From positions 100,013-164,012 of the forward strand of contig NZ_CANMBB010000009.1 in assembly GCF_947495965.1 (NCBI RefSeq): a DNA stretch of 64,000 nt. Reading direction: 5' to 3'. A model generated the notes under the pieces. That model was given only the letters and a program-made list of their open reading frames with translations, was not told the DNA's origin and ran no database searches. Each line of letters opens with the position of its first letter. The first letter of the stretch is position 1. Shown piece after piece: positions 45,901 to 54,687 of this stretch. Both the position numbers and the translations under genes were made by a program. Source of the stretch: an uncultured Maribacter sp. (GTDB lineage: Bacteria; Bacteroidota; Bacteroidia; Flavobacteriales; Flavobacteriaceae).

Positions 45901-46354
45901 TTTATAAAGGGGTTGATTTCTATTTAATACTGTAATACTTATAGATGAATAACATTAAAACATATGTATACAAATGGTAAACGACCATTTTAAAAATATC
46001 TTGTATAACCACTTAACATTTTATAAATAATTTTGTAAGAAAAATATCTCAAGTGTTTAAAAAGGAACATCACCCCACTATTAATAGCCCAAAACAAGTT
46101 ATTATTCCTTAAACAATATTATTGAAAAAGAATACGCTTTCTAATACTAGAAAAGAAAATAAGGCGTTATAAATTCTAAACCACGTCTTTTAAGACTTAT
46201 AGTTCTCAAGCATGATTTAAAAAATATTTTTATTCTATAAAATATTATACACAAATCGTCGTTTTATAAGCCGAAAGTAAGACTAAAATTAATCTAAATA
46301 CAAATTTCAATACCATATATAATGTGGTAAACAATTTGAACTCAAGTCCTAATT
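45901..46354. other. Intergenic region between porV and gldJ (no gene)
   Basis: 454 bases of AT-rich DNA without an ORF of note or similarity to the sortase PorU. It must carry the divergent promoters of porV and gldJ. An imperfect inverted repeat TACCATAT-ATA-ATGTGGTA (46311-46329) lies 26 bases before the gldJ start. No clear tRNA, riboswitch or terminator was found. Confidence 0.6.
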
Positions 46355-48022
46355 ATGAAAAAACAGTTTATTAAAGTTGTACTCTCATGTGCCGTAATAG
46401 CGGGAGGTTTTTCAGTTACCAGCTGTAAAAAATCTTCATCATCAAAGAATGTATCGAGAGCTACCGGCTGGAAAATAAATGCTAAAGAAGGAGGTTTCCA
46501 ATACAACTCAGATTTTAAAGAGCAAGAAACTGCTCCTGGTCTTGTGTTTATTGAAGGTGGTACTTTTACTAAGGGTAAAGTACAAGATGATGTAATGCAC
46601 GATTGGAACAACACCCCCACTTCTCAGCATGTACAATCCTTTTATATGGATGAAACAGAGGTAACCAATGTTATGTATTTAGAGTACTTAGATTACCTAA
46701 AAAGTGTATACCCACCTGAAAATCCTAAATATGCAAATATTTACAAAGGTGCTTTACCAGATACCTTAGTTTGGAGAAACCGATTAGGTTTTAATGAAAC
46801 TATGACAAACAATTACTTGCGTCATCCTGCCTATGCAGAGTACCCAGTAGTTGGTGTAAACTGGATACAGGCTACTCAATTTGCGGAATGGAGAACTGAC
46901 AGAGTTAATGAAGTTATGCTAGAGAGAGAAGGATATTTAGCTAAAGATGCTAAATACAAAGCATTAACTGGAGAAGATGCAGGTACTTTTAACACAGAAG
47001 CTTACTTAAATAGACCTGAGTCTGTTTATAATGGTCAAATAGATTCTCTACAAGGAAAAATGAAAAAAGATAGTACTAGCTCTTTTGCAAACAGAAGTAG
47101 TGGTGTTATTATGCCAGAGTATAGATTACCCACGGAAACAGAATGGGAATATGCTGCACAAGCACAATCTGGAACTAGAGAATATAACAACTACAGAGGT
47201 AGAAAAAAATATCCATGGGATGGTGATTATACTAGAAACGGACAACGTGTTGGTCGTGGAGATCAGTTAGCGAACTTTAAACAAGGTAAAGGTGATTACG
47301 GCGGAATTGCTGGATGGTCTGATGATGGAGCAGATATTACAGCTCAAGTAATGTCTTACAAACCAAATGATTTAGGCTTATATGATATGGCTGGTAATGT
47401 TGCCGAGTGGGTTTCTGATGTATATAGACCTATAGTAGATGACGAGGTAAGTGATTTTAACTACTACAGAGGAAATATTTACATGAAAACTGCTATTGGA
47501 AAAGACGGCAAAGTAAATGTATTAAGAGACTCTATTGTTTACGATACATTACCAAACGGAAAAATAGTTGCTTTAAATTTACCTGGAGAAATTAAAATGG
47601 TTCCTGTGGATGAAGAAGAAACTTATTTAAGAACAAACTTTTCTTCTAGTGATAATAGAGGTTATAGAGATGGTGATGCTAGTTCTTCAAGATTCTATGA
47701 TAGGTTTAGTGATGATGAGGATGAAGAAAACCAAAGAAAAATGTACGATGCTCCTAAGCACTCCGTACAAAGAGATTCTGCTGGTGTAATTACAAGACAA
47801 TACGACCAATCTAACAACAGAACATCATTAATTAATGATGAAGTAAGAGTCTTTAAAGGAGGTTCTTGGAGAGATAGAGCATATTGGTTAGATCCTGCGC
47901 AAAGAAGATATATGCCACAATATATGGCAACAGATTATATTGGATTTAGATGCGCAATGTCTAGAGTTGGTTCCAAATCTAAAACCAAAAACAAAACAAT
48001 AAGAGGTAAGAAAGCAAAATAA
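46355..48022 (+). CDS. gldJ: Gliding motility lipoprotein GldJ
   Basis: A 555-residue lipoprotein of the gliding/T9SS machinery. The signal peptide ends in the lipobox VTSC with Cys24 predicted to be lipidated. The body is an FGE-sulfatase fold (GLVFIEGGTFTKG, MDETEVTNVMYLEYLDYL, RLPTETEWEYAAQAQ, DLGLYDMAGNVAEWVSDV, VFKGGSWRDRAYWL), but GldJ is not thought to be an enzyme. The basic tail (KSKTKNKTIRGKKAK) is normal for the family. It begins after the 454-base gap and is closed by a terminator shared with the region before murF. Confidence 0.95.
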   Translation: MKKQFIKVVLSCAVIAGGFSVTSCKKSSSSKNVSRATGWKINAKEGGFQYNSDFKEQETAPGLVFIEGGTFTKGKVQDDVMHDWNNTPTSQHVQSFYMDETEVTNVMYLEYLDYLKSVYPPENPKYANIYKGALPDTLVWRNRLGFNETMTNNYLRHPAYAEYPVVGVNWIQATQFAEWRTDRVNEVMLEREGYLAKDAKYKALTGEDAGTFNTEAYLNRPESVYNGQIDSLQGKMKKDSTSSFANRSSGVIMPEYRLPTETEWEYAAQAQSGTREYNNYRGRKKYPWDGDYTRNGQRVGRGDQLANFKQGKGDYGGIAGWSDDGADITAQVMSYKPNDLGLYDMAGNVAEWVSDVYRPIVDDEVSDFNYYRGNIYMKTAIGKDGKVNVLRDSIVYDTLPNGKIVALNLPGEIKMVPVDEEETYLRTNFSSSDNRGYRDGDASSSRFYDRFSDDEDEENQRKMYDAPKHSVQRDSAGVITRQYDQSNNRTSLINDEVRVFKGGSWRDRAYWLDPAQRRYMPQYMATDYIGFRCAMSRVGSKSKTKNKTIRGKKAK

Positions 48023-48045
48023 TACTTCTTTAAAATAAATTGATT

Positions 48046-48073
48046 AAAAAGCCCTTTTAAAAAAGGGCTTTTT
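48046..48073 (+). terminator. Intrinsic terminator of gldJ
   Basis: AAAAAGCCCTTTT and AAAAGGGCTTTTT pair perfectly and are followed by more T. It ends 16 bases before the murF start. Confidence 0.9.
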
Positions 48074-48088
48074 TTATATCTTCGAATC

Positions 48089-49366
48089 ATGACAATACAA
48101 GAACTACACCAGCACTTTTTAGACCATAAATTAGTTAGTACAGACACAAGAAAAATAAGCAAAAACAGTATTTTCTTCGCCTTAAAAGGGGATAACTTTA
48201 ATGGTAACGCGTACGCAAAAGAAGCGCTTTCTAAAGGAGCATTCTTAGCTATTGTAGATGAAAAAGAATATGTCAATAATAAAGACATTATTTTAGTTAA
48301 TAACGCTCTTACTACACTACAACAACTTGCCAATTATCATAGGAATTATTGTAGCGCTAAAATCATTAGCATAACTGGTAGTAATGGAAAAACCACCACA
48401 AAAGAACTTATAAATGCTGTATTATCTACACAATATAAAACCATTGCTACTAAAGGAAATTTAAATAATCATATTGGAGTTCCTTTAACTTTATTATCTA
48501 TTAAAGAAGACACAGAAATTGCTGTTGTAGAAATGGGCGCTAATCATAAAAAGGAAATTGCCTTTTTATGCTCTATTGCAGAGCCTGATTATGGTTATAT
48601 CACAAATTTTGGAAAAGCACATTTAGAAGGCTTTGGCAGTTTAGAAGGCGTTATTGAAGGGAAAAGTGAGTTATATGATTATTTAACCACTAACAAAAAA
48701 AAAGTATTTTTAAATGCCGATGACCCTATACAAAAAGAAAAACTAGATACTTATATACAAAAATTTGGCTTTTCTCAAGAACAAAAAGAATATTACAATA
48801 TAATACTTTTAAGTGCCTCCCCATTTGTATCTATTCATGTTGAAAAAACTATTATTAACACTAAACTTATAGGGAAATATAATTTTACAAACAGCTGTGC
48901 AGCTATAGTTATTGGTAAATATTTTTCCATTGCTTTACCTGCAATCCAAAAAGCTATTGAAAGTTATACTCCTGAAAACAATCGTTCTCAAATAATAGAA
49001 AAAAAAGAGTATAAAATTATTCTAGATGCTTATAATGCCAACCCAACTAGTATGACTGCTGCATTAGAAAATTTTAGCACTCTTAAAGATAATACTAAAG
49101 TATTGTTTTTAGGCGATATGTTTGAGCTTGGAAAAACCTCTCAGGAAGAACACCAAAATATTGCTGATTTAGCACAAAAATTAAATTTTAATTCGGTGTA
49201 CTTAATTGGTGAAAATTTTAATCGGACCAAAACTAATTTACAAAAATTTAATTCTTTTGAATCCCTTAAATTATATTTAAAAGAAAATAACTTACCTGAA
49301 AATTCCACTATATTAATTAAAGGCTCAAGAGGTATGGCTTTAGAAAGAATTCTTGATATTATATAA
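48089..49366 (+). CDS. murF: UDP-N-acetylmuramoyl-tripeptide--D-alanyl-D-alanine ligase MurF
   Basis: A 425-residue Mur ligase that adds D-Ala-D-Ala to the UDP-MurNAc tripeptide. The P-loop is ITGSNGKTTTKELI; VSTDTRKISKNSIFFALKG is the substrate-side N-terminal domain (STDTR), VAVVEMGANHKKEIA-type VVEMGA is the conserved acidic loop, and ILDAYNANPTSM is the late ligase motif. It lies directly downstream of gldJ, an order known in other Flavobacteriaceae. Confidence 0.95.
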   Translation: MTIQELHQHFLDHKLVSTDTRKISKNSIFFALKGDNFNGNAYAKEALSKGAFLAIVDEKEYVNNKDIILVNNALTTLQQLANYHRNYCSAKIISITGSNGKTTTKELINAVLSTQYKTIATKGNLNNHIGVPLTLLSIKEDTEIAVVEMGANHKKEIAFLCSIAEPDYGYITNFGKAHLEGFGSLEGVIEGKSELYDYLTTNKKKVFLNADDPIQKEKLDTYIQKFGFSQEQKEYYNIILLSASPFVSIHVEKTIINTKLIGKYNFTNSCAAIVIGKYFSIALPAIQKAIESYTPENNRSQIIEKKEYKIILDAYNANPTSMTAALENFSTLKDNTKVLFLGDMFELGKTSQEEHQNIADLAQKLNFNSVYLIGENFNRTKTNLQKFNSFESLKLYLKENNLPENSTILIKGSRGMALERILDII

Positions 49367-49651
49367 CAACTTTAAAAGAATTAAACCTAAATCAATTAAA
49401 CAAACTCATCTCTTTTTTAATTAGGCATTAAATTTCTCAAGGACAAGACCAAGGAGTACTCAGCAGAAAAAGATATTCAAACTTTCCCCATCGAGGCAAG
49501 TTTGGGAATATTATAGGCACAATTCAGAGGTGTTAGAAACATTGAATTCTTTCTTTTCAGACTATCTAATATTTTTGCCTAATTCTTAAATCCCACAACT
49601 TTTTGACTTGATCCCTTGATCCCTTATTTTAGGACGGGACACTAATAAAAC
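49367..49651. other. Gene-free stretch with a possible relic mobile element
   Basis: About 285 bases between murF and the tRNA terminator without a usable ORF. The segment 49419-49584 is bounded by 9-bp inverted repeats AATTAGGCA/TGCCTAATT and is less AT-rich than its surroundings. Next to it lies a short tandem GATCCCTTGATCCCTT (from about 49609). It may be a decayed insertion element or small MITE-like repeat; no intact transposase is seen. Confidence 0.35.
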
Positions 49652-49683
49652 AAAAAAAGCTTCCAAAAAAATTGGAAGCTTTT
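49652..49683 (-). terminator. Intrinsic terminator of tRNA-Val
   Basis: AAAAGCTTCCAA and TTGGAAGCTTTT pair perfectly around 5 bases and are followed by a T run on the minus strand, 9 bases past the end of the tRNA. Confidence 0.9.
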
Positions 49684-49691
49684 AATTACTG

Positions 49692-49766
49692 TGGGCCCTA
49701 CTGGATTCGAACCAGTGACCCCCTGCTTGTAAGGCAGGTGCTCTGAACCAACTGAGCTAAGAGCCC
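49692..49766 (-). tRNA. tRNA-Val (UAC)
   Basis: On the minus strand the acceptor stem GGGCTCT pairs with AGGGCCC. TAGCTCAGTTGG forms the D arm, CCTGC-CTTACAA-GCAGG the anticodon arm with anticodon TAC, and CTGGTTCGAATCCAG the T arm. The 3' CCA is not encoded after the discriminator base. It reads valine GTA codons. No other tRNA is nearby. Confidence 0.97.
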
Positions 49767-49827
49767 TTGTTAAGGGTGTGCAAATATATAATAGTTTTTG
49801 GTTTACCCAAAGAAAAAAAGAAAAATT

Positions 49828-51039
49828 TTAAACTATTTCTGCAACTACAAAATTACTCCCTCCAACAAAAATAAAGTCAGATTCTTTTGCATTTTTCTTT
49901 GCTGTATTTAAAGCTTCTGAGACTGAGTTATATACACTCCCGTTTAAATCAAAAAGTTTCGCTTTACTTTTTAAATCACCCTCATTTAATCCTCTAAAAA
50001 TATTTGGCATACAAAAATAATATTTTGCATTTTTTGGAAATAACGGCAATACCGTTTCTAATTTCTTATTTTTTACAAAACCTAAAACAATATGTAAATC
50101 TGTGTAATTCTGTTTTTTTATCTGATCAACAACTAATTTTAATCCCTCTTGGTTATGAGCAGTATCACAAACTAATAAAGGTTTAGAGCCTAGTACTTGC
50201 CACCTACCTAATAAACCTGTATTACCTACTACATTTTTTAAACCTTGCTCAATATTCTCTTCTGTGACTTTAAAAGTCTTTAAAACCTTTAAAAGAGTTA
50301 CTACCCCTTTTATATTTTTTGTTTGATACGATCCTAATAAATCAGTTATATATTCTTTAGTATCCAAAGTAGATGCAAAAATTATTTCTGCATTATTCTT
50401 TTTAGCTATATCATTAAAAACATTAGCTGTTTCCTCTTGGTATTCACTAATAACAACTGGAATATTCTCTTTTATAATCCCTGCTTTTTCAAAAGCTATT
50501 TTTGGTAAAGTATCTCCTAACATATCAGTATGATCTAAACCTATATTTGTAATCAAAGAAGCTTCTGGCTTAATTATGTTCGTAGAATCTAACCTACCAC
50601 CTAAACCAACTTCAACTATAGCTATATCTACTTTTTCTTTTTCAAAATAAGCAAAAGCCATACCTACTGTCATCTCAAAAAAAGAAAGTTTATTTTCTTC
50701 AAAAAAAGATTGATTTTCCTTTACAAAGTTTACAACATACGTTTCTGATACCGGCTCTCCATTAATACGTATACGCTCTCTAAAGTCCTTTAAGTGTGGC
50801 GATGTATATAAACCAACCTTATACTCAGCTTCTTGCAGAACAGAAGCTAACATATGACTACTAGAACCTTTACCATTAGTCCCAGCTACATGGATACTCT
50901 TAAATTTTTTATGCGGATTTTTTAAATGGAACGCTAAACTCTTAATATTATCTAACTTTCCATTAAAGGCAGATTTACCTTTTTCTTGATACATTGGAAG
51001 TTGCGTAAACATCCAATCTAGTGTTTCTAAATAGGTCAC
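49828..51039 (-). CDS. folC: Bifunctional folylpolyglutamate/dihydrofolate synthase FolC
   Basis: A 403-residue Mur-ligase-fold enzyme that adds glutamate to folates (and to dihydropteroate). The P-loop is HVAGTNGKGSSSHML, followed by LYTSPHLKDFRERIRINGE, VGLGGRLDSTNII (VEVGLGGRLD) and CDTAHNQEGL. It overlaps the tonB gene by 4 bases, so it is the last member of the exbB-exbD-tonB-folC transcript. Confidence 0.93.
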   Translation of the reverse strand: MTYLETLDWMFTQLPMYQEKGKSAFNGKLDNIKSLAFHLKNPHKKFKSIHVAGTNGKGSSSHMLASVLQEAEYKVGLYTSPHLKDFRERIRINGEPVSETYVVNFVKENQSFFEENKLSFFEMTVGMAFAYFEKEKVDIAIVEVGLGGRLDSTNIIKPEASLITNIGLDHTDMLGDTLPKIAFEKAGIIKENIPVVISEYQEETANVFNDIAKKNNAEIIFASTLDTKEYITDLLGSYQTKNIKGVVTLLKVLKTFKVTEENIEQGLKNVVGNTGLLGRWQVLGSKPLLVCDTAHNQEGLKLVVDQIKKQNYTDLHIVLGFVKNKKLETVLPLFPKNAKYYFCMPNIFRGLNEGDLKSKAKLFDLNGSVYNSVSEALNTAKKNAKESDFIFVGGSNFVVAEIV

Positions 51040-51935
51040 TCTCCTAGTTTAAAATTAACAACAACAAAGCCAACTTGTTTACTTGGCGCATTAGAATCTA
51101 AATTCCATTTATGCATAAATGCCGTTCTTTTTGCCGGCTCTAGTAAACAATCACTATTGTTTGTCGTGCCTTTAACACCGGGTGTTGCACTTATAACCTT
51201 ACCGTTTCTATCTACAATAATTTTAACAACTACCCTACCAGACTCATTACACTCTTGTGCAACTTTACCTTTATTAACTAAAGACCTTCCATTTAACCCA
51301 TAACCGCCAGTTCCAGTTCCTGAACCTGGACTACCATAATAACTAGTTGCATAAGGATCTCCATCTGGTTGCCCTTTATCCCCTGCTCTATTATCATCTC
51401 CTTCACTTCCTGATGCAGTGCCGTCAGATTTATTTAAACCACCCATCATAGCATCTAACTTTGCTTTCTTTGCCGCTTTTTCCTTTCTTATTTTTTCTTC
51501 AGCATCCCGTTTTTCTTTAGCAACTCTTGCTGCTTCTGCTTTAGCTTTTTTTGCAGCATCATCTGCTTTTTTCTTTGCTTGTTGCTGTTGCTTTATCCTT
51601 ATAGACTCTTCACTCTCTTGTGTTAATACTTTTTCTGCTGGAGTTTCTTCTGCGATATGCTGCTCAGGAACCTGCTCTTGAATTTGTTCTTCCACAACTT
51701 CTTCTTGCATAGTTTCTTCTGGAGGACTATCTAAAGGTTCTGACCTAATTTTTTCTTTAGGCTGTACTTTTCCGCTACCAAAACTCGTAGTTCCAAAATT
51801 TACAGAAATTCCGTTTTCCTCAGGAGGATCCATATAGGTAAGACCTATATAAAAAAGCACAAGTAATAGCACACTTAACAAAAGTGTGGTTATTGTAAAA
51901 GAATTTTTCTTGTGTTTAGTGTCTAAAAATGCCAT
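51036..51935 (-). CDS. TonB-like energy transducer
   Basis: A 299-residue periplasm-spanning protein. One transmembrane helix is at about residues 14-32, then a long linker rich in Glu, Gln, Lys and Ala (a likely helix, KKADDAAKKAKAEAARVAKE), a Gly-rich hinge, and a C-terminal domain (CNESGRVVVKIIVDRNGKVISATPG and VGFVVVNFKLGE) of the TonB/TolA C-terminal type. It works with the ExbB/ExbD proton channel encoded just upstream to power outer-membrane transporters or, less likely, a Tol function. Start and stop overlap both neighbours. Confidence 0.88.
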   Translation of the reverse strand: MAFLDTKHKKNSFTITTLLLSVLLLVLFYIGLTYMDPPEENGISVNFGTTSFGSGKVQPKEKIRSEPLDSPPEETMQEEVVEEQIQEQVPEQHIAEETPAEKVLTQESEESIRIKQQQQAKKKADDAAKKAKAEAARVAKEKRDAEEKIRKEKAAKKAKLDAMMGGLNKSDGTASGSEGDDNRAGDKGQPDGDPYATSYYGSPGSGTGTGGYGLNGRSLVNKGKVAQECNESGRVVVKIIVDRNGKVISATPGVKGTTNNSDCLLEPAKRTAFMHKWNLDSNAPSKQVGFVVVNFKLGE

Positions 51936-52321
51936 TAATTTGGTCGCACCGCCAAAATAACCTTATAACTATTTCTATTTGCAATATCCATAACGTTTAC
52001 TGCCTCTTTAATAGCAACACTTTCTTCTGCTCTAAGAATAATAGTGGGTTTTTCTTGTCCTTCTAGTGCCTTTTTTAATTCAATTTCAATGTATTCTCCG
52101 TTAATTCTTTCATTATTAACGTAGTATTGTAAATTCTTATCTATACTAACAGATACATTCTGTGTATTAGTAGATTTCCCTTTTGCTTTAGGTAATAACA
52201 AATCTAAAGCATTAGGCGAGTTAGCAGTAAGCATAAAAAATATCAACAACAGAAACACTATATCTGTCATTGAGGACATGCTAAAGTCTGGACTTACTTT
52301 ATTTCTTCCTTTTAATTTCAT
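51935..52321 (-). CDS. exbD: ExbD/TolR family protein
   Basis: A 128-residue proton-channel subunit with one N-terminal transmembrane helix (FSMSSMTDIVFLLLIFFML) whose Asp in SMTDIVFLL is the usual proton-carrying residue. A short periplasmic domain follows (VSVSIDKNLQYYVNNERIN, VILAVRPN). It overlaps tonB by one base and is 11 bases after exbB. Confidence 0.92.
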   Translation of the reverse strand: MKLKGRNKVSPDFSMSSMTDIVFLLLIFFMLTANSPNALDLLLPKAKGKSTNTQNVSVSIDKNLQYYVNNERINGEYIEIELKKALEGQEKPTIILRAEESVAIKEAVNVMDIANRNSYKVILAVRPN

Positions 52322-52332
52322 ACTTATAAATC

Positions 52333-53025
52333 CTATAGAGGTTCATTTAATAAATCTAAGAACTCTACAGCATTAGCCTCCATCTTATGTACTACTTTAT
52401 CTGTTCTATTCACTAAATGGTTATAACCCATATAAGCAATAATACCAACAATAAGACCTGCTACAGTGGTTGTCATAGCGGTATAAATACCAGATGCTAA
52501 AGATCCCATCTCTGCTTGCCCTCCACTACTTGCCATTTCATGGAAAGCCAAAATCATACCAATAACAGTACCTAAGAAACCAATCATAGGTGCAGCTCCA
52601 GCAACTGTAGCCAAAACACTTACATTCTTTTCTAACTTATATACTTCTAATGTACCTGCATTTTCAATTGCGGTATTAATATCATCTAAAGGTTTTCCTA
52701 TTCTAGAAACCCCTTTTTCTGTTAATCTTGCTACCGGAGAATCTGTTTGCGCACATAATAATTTAGCAGCTTCTAGCTTACCATTTGTTACATAATCACG
52801 AATTTGGTTCATGAAATTTTTATCTATTTTAGAAGCTGCATTTACTGCCAACAATCTTTCAAAATAAATATATAAAGCAACTGCAAGCATAATAAACAAT
52901 ACAGATATAATTATTACACTACCTGTACCACCATTAAAAATTAAATCTATTACAGATAATGTTTTCTCTTCGGAGAGTACATCTCCAGCGGCAGAATCTT
53001 GCGCTAAATCTTGAAATAATAACAT
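52333..53025 (-). CDS. exbB: MotA/TolQ/ExbB proton channel protein
   Basis: A 230-residue membrane protein with three transmembrane segments (around residues 33-53, 133-155 and 182-204). The family region IDDINTAIENAGTLEVYKLEK, APMIGFLGTVIGMILAFHEMA and GIYTAMTTTVAGLIVGIIAYMGYN is clear. With ExbD and the TonB-like protein it couples the proton gradient to work at the outer membrane. It is the first gene of the exbB-exbD-tonB-folC operon. Confidence 0.93.
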   Translation of the reverse strand: MLLFQDLAQDSAAGDVLSEEKTLSVIDLIFNGGTGSVIIISVLFIMLAVALYIYFERLLAVNAASKIDKNFMNQIRDYVTNGKLEAAKLLCAQTDSPVARLTEKGVSRIGKPLDDINTAIENAGTLEVYKLEKNVSVLATVAGAAPMIGFLGTVIGMILAFHEMASSGGQAEMGSLASGIYTAMTTTVAGLIVGIIAYMGYNHLVNRTDKVVHKMEANAVEFLDLLNEPL

Positions 53026-53084
53026 ATAATTTCTCTTATAGGAGTTGCCTTTATAACGGTAATTTATCTATTAAATTATGCGGC

Positions 53085-54479
53085 TTATATAAATTGTCTT
53101 AATATAATAAATACTATTGCACCAGATAAAAACCCTACGAAAGCTAACCAAGCAATTTTCTTTAGGTACCAAAAGAAATCTATTTTCTCCATTCCCATTG
53201 CTACAACGCCAGCTGCAGAACCTATTATTAACATACTACCCCCTGTACCAGCAGCATAAGCAATAAAGTGCCACAATTGATTATCTAAACTTTCTGAAAA
53301 CATTCCTAAACTAGCAGCAACTAACGGGACATTATCTATTACAGCAGAACCAACTCCTAATAGTAATACAACTAAATCTGAAACACGTGTACCTGCTAAC
53401 TCTGTTCCTAACATTGGTGTAGACTCTTGTAACCAGCTAGCAAAACCAAATAACTGGCCTAAAGATTCTAATGCAGCAACTGCCATTAATATTCCTAAAA
53501 AGAACAGGATACTTGGCATTTCAATTTTAGATAATGAAGAATGAACTGGGCTATGATGAGCTGCCATATGTTCACCGCCAGTGTCATCTAAACTAGTTAT
53601 ATTAAATTTACTGTTACTATAAATTTCTGCAAAAGTTGCAACCACACCTAAAGAAAGCATCATTCCAACATATGGAGGTAAATGAGTTACTGTTTTAAAT
53701 ATTGGAACAAAAACAATAGCTCCCAAACCTAGATATAGCATTCTTGCGCTAAATTTTCCTGGCGCTTTATCTTCCTCTTCAGAAACATTTAAATCTCCTT
53801 TAAACGCTGGTAAAAAAGAAGCAATAAATGCTGGAACCAACATACAAACAAGAGAAGGCAAAAGAAGAAAACTCACTAATTTTCCTGTGGATACTTTATT
53901 TCCAATCCACAACATAGTTGTAGTTACATCTCCAATTGGAGACCAAGCACCACCAGCATTAGCAGCAATAATTATAAGACCTGCATACCATATTCTTACA
54001 TCTCTTTCTTTAACTATTTTTTGTAAAATAGATATTAAAACAATAGTTGCCGTTAAATTATCTATAATAGCAGATAAAATAAATGCTAAGAAGCAAAATA
54101 TCCATAAGATTTTACTCTTACTTTTTGTTTTTATAAAACTTTTTATTGTTGCAAAACCATCAAAATAATCTATAATTTCCACTATGGTCATAGCTCCAAG
54201 TAAGAAAACTAATATTTCTGATGTTTTCCCAAGATGATGTAATAAAGTCTCCTCCATTAAATGAAGCTTACTTTCGTGTTCCATGCCTCCAAAATTATCC
54301 ACAAGGGCATGTGCACTAGAATCAAACCAAGTACCAAAACCATCAATACCCAAAGCTATTAATGCCCAACATACAGCCATCATTACCAAAGCTGGTATTA
54401 GTTTGTCAATTTTTAAATTGTGTTCTAATGTTATTGCTAGATATCCTAACACAAATACAAGAATAATTGCTGATTCCAT
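53085..54479 (-). CDS. nhaD: NhaD-type Na+/H+ antiporter
   Basis: A 464-residue polytopic antiporter of the NhaD group. Recognised parts are the GKTSEILVFLLGAMTIVEIID segment, ILSAIIDNLTATIVLISILQKI with the DNLT ion-site motif, IIAANAGGAWSPIGDVTTTMLW and the late VGSAVIDNVPLVAASLGM. It exports sodium, as expected in a marine bacterium, and lies on the same strand upstream of exbB with a 59-base gap. Confidence 0.92.
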   Translation of the reverse strand: MESAIILVFVLGYLAITLEHNLKIDKLIPALVMMAVCWALIALGIDGFGTWFDSSAHALVDNFGGMEHESKLHLMEETLLHHLGKTSEILVFLLGAMTIVEIIDYFDGFATIKSFIKTKSKSKILWIFCFLAFILSAIIDNLTATIVLISILQKIVKERDVRIWYAGLIIIAANAGGAWSPIGDVTTTMLWIGNKVSTGKLVSFLLLPSLVCMLVPAFIASFLPAFKGDLNVSEEEDKAPGKFSARMLYLGLGAIVFVPIFKTVTHLPPYVGMMLSLGVVATFAEIYSNSKFNITSLDDTGGEHMAAHHSPVHSSLSKIEMPSILFFLGILMAVAALESLGQLFGFASWLQESTPMLGTELAGTRVSDLVVLLLGVGSAVIDNVPLVAASLGMFSESLDNQLWHFIAYAAGTGGSMLIIGSAAGVVAMGMEKIDFFWYLKKIAWLAFVGFLSGAIVFIILRQFI

Positions 54480-54637
54480 TCTAGATAATTTTTAATTAAA
54501 ATTGGTTGTTAAAAAAATATTTAAAAAACTCTTCTTTCCAATCTAAAAGAATTTTGGCTAAAGATATTCAAAATTGTACTCTTAACTGCATAAGTTGTAA
54601 TAGAAAATAGTAACTCTATATTAATTTTTTATCAAAA

Positions 54638-54669
54638 AAAAGGGTACATATAAAAAGATATACCCTTTT
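54638..54669 (-). terminator. Intrinsic terminator of the glutamate dehydrogenase gene
   Basis: AAAAGGGTA (54638-54646) and TACCCTTTT (54661-54669) pair around a 14-base loop; on the minus strand a T run follows. It is 19 bases past the stop. Confidence 0.82.
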
Positions 54670-54687
54670 AATATTTTTTTAAATTGA

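Noticed and set aside
48046..48073. gldJ-murF hairpin as a riboswitch or regulatory RNA
   Set aside because: It is a simple perfect stem with a T run directly after gldJ, an ordinary terminator.
51418..51681. 87-codon plus-strand ORF rich in Phe, Ala and Ser
   Set aside because: It is the reverse reading of the Lys/Ala/Glu-rich linker of the TonB-like protein.
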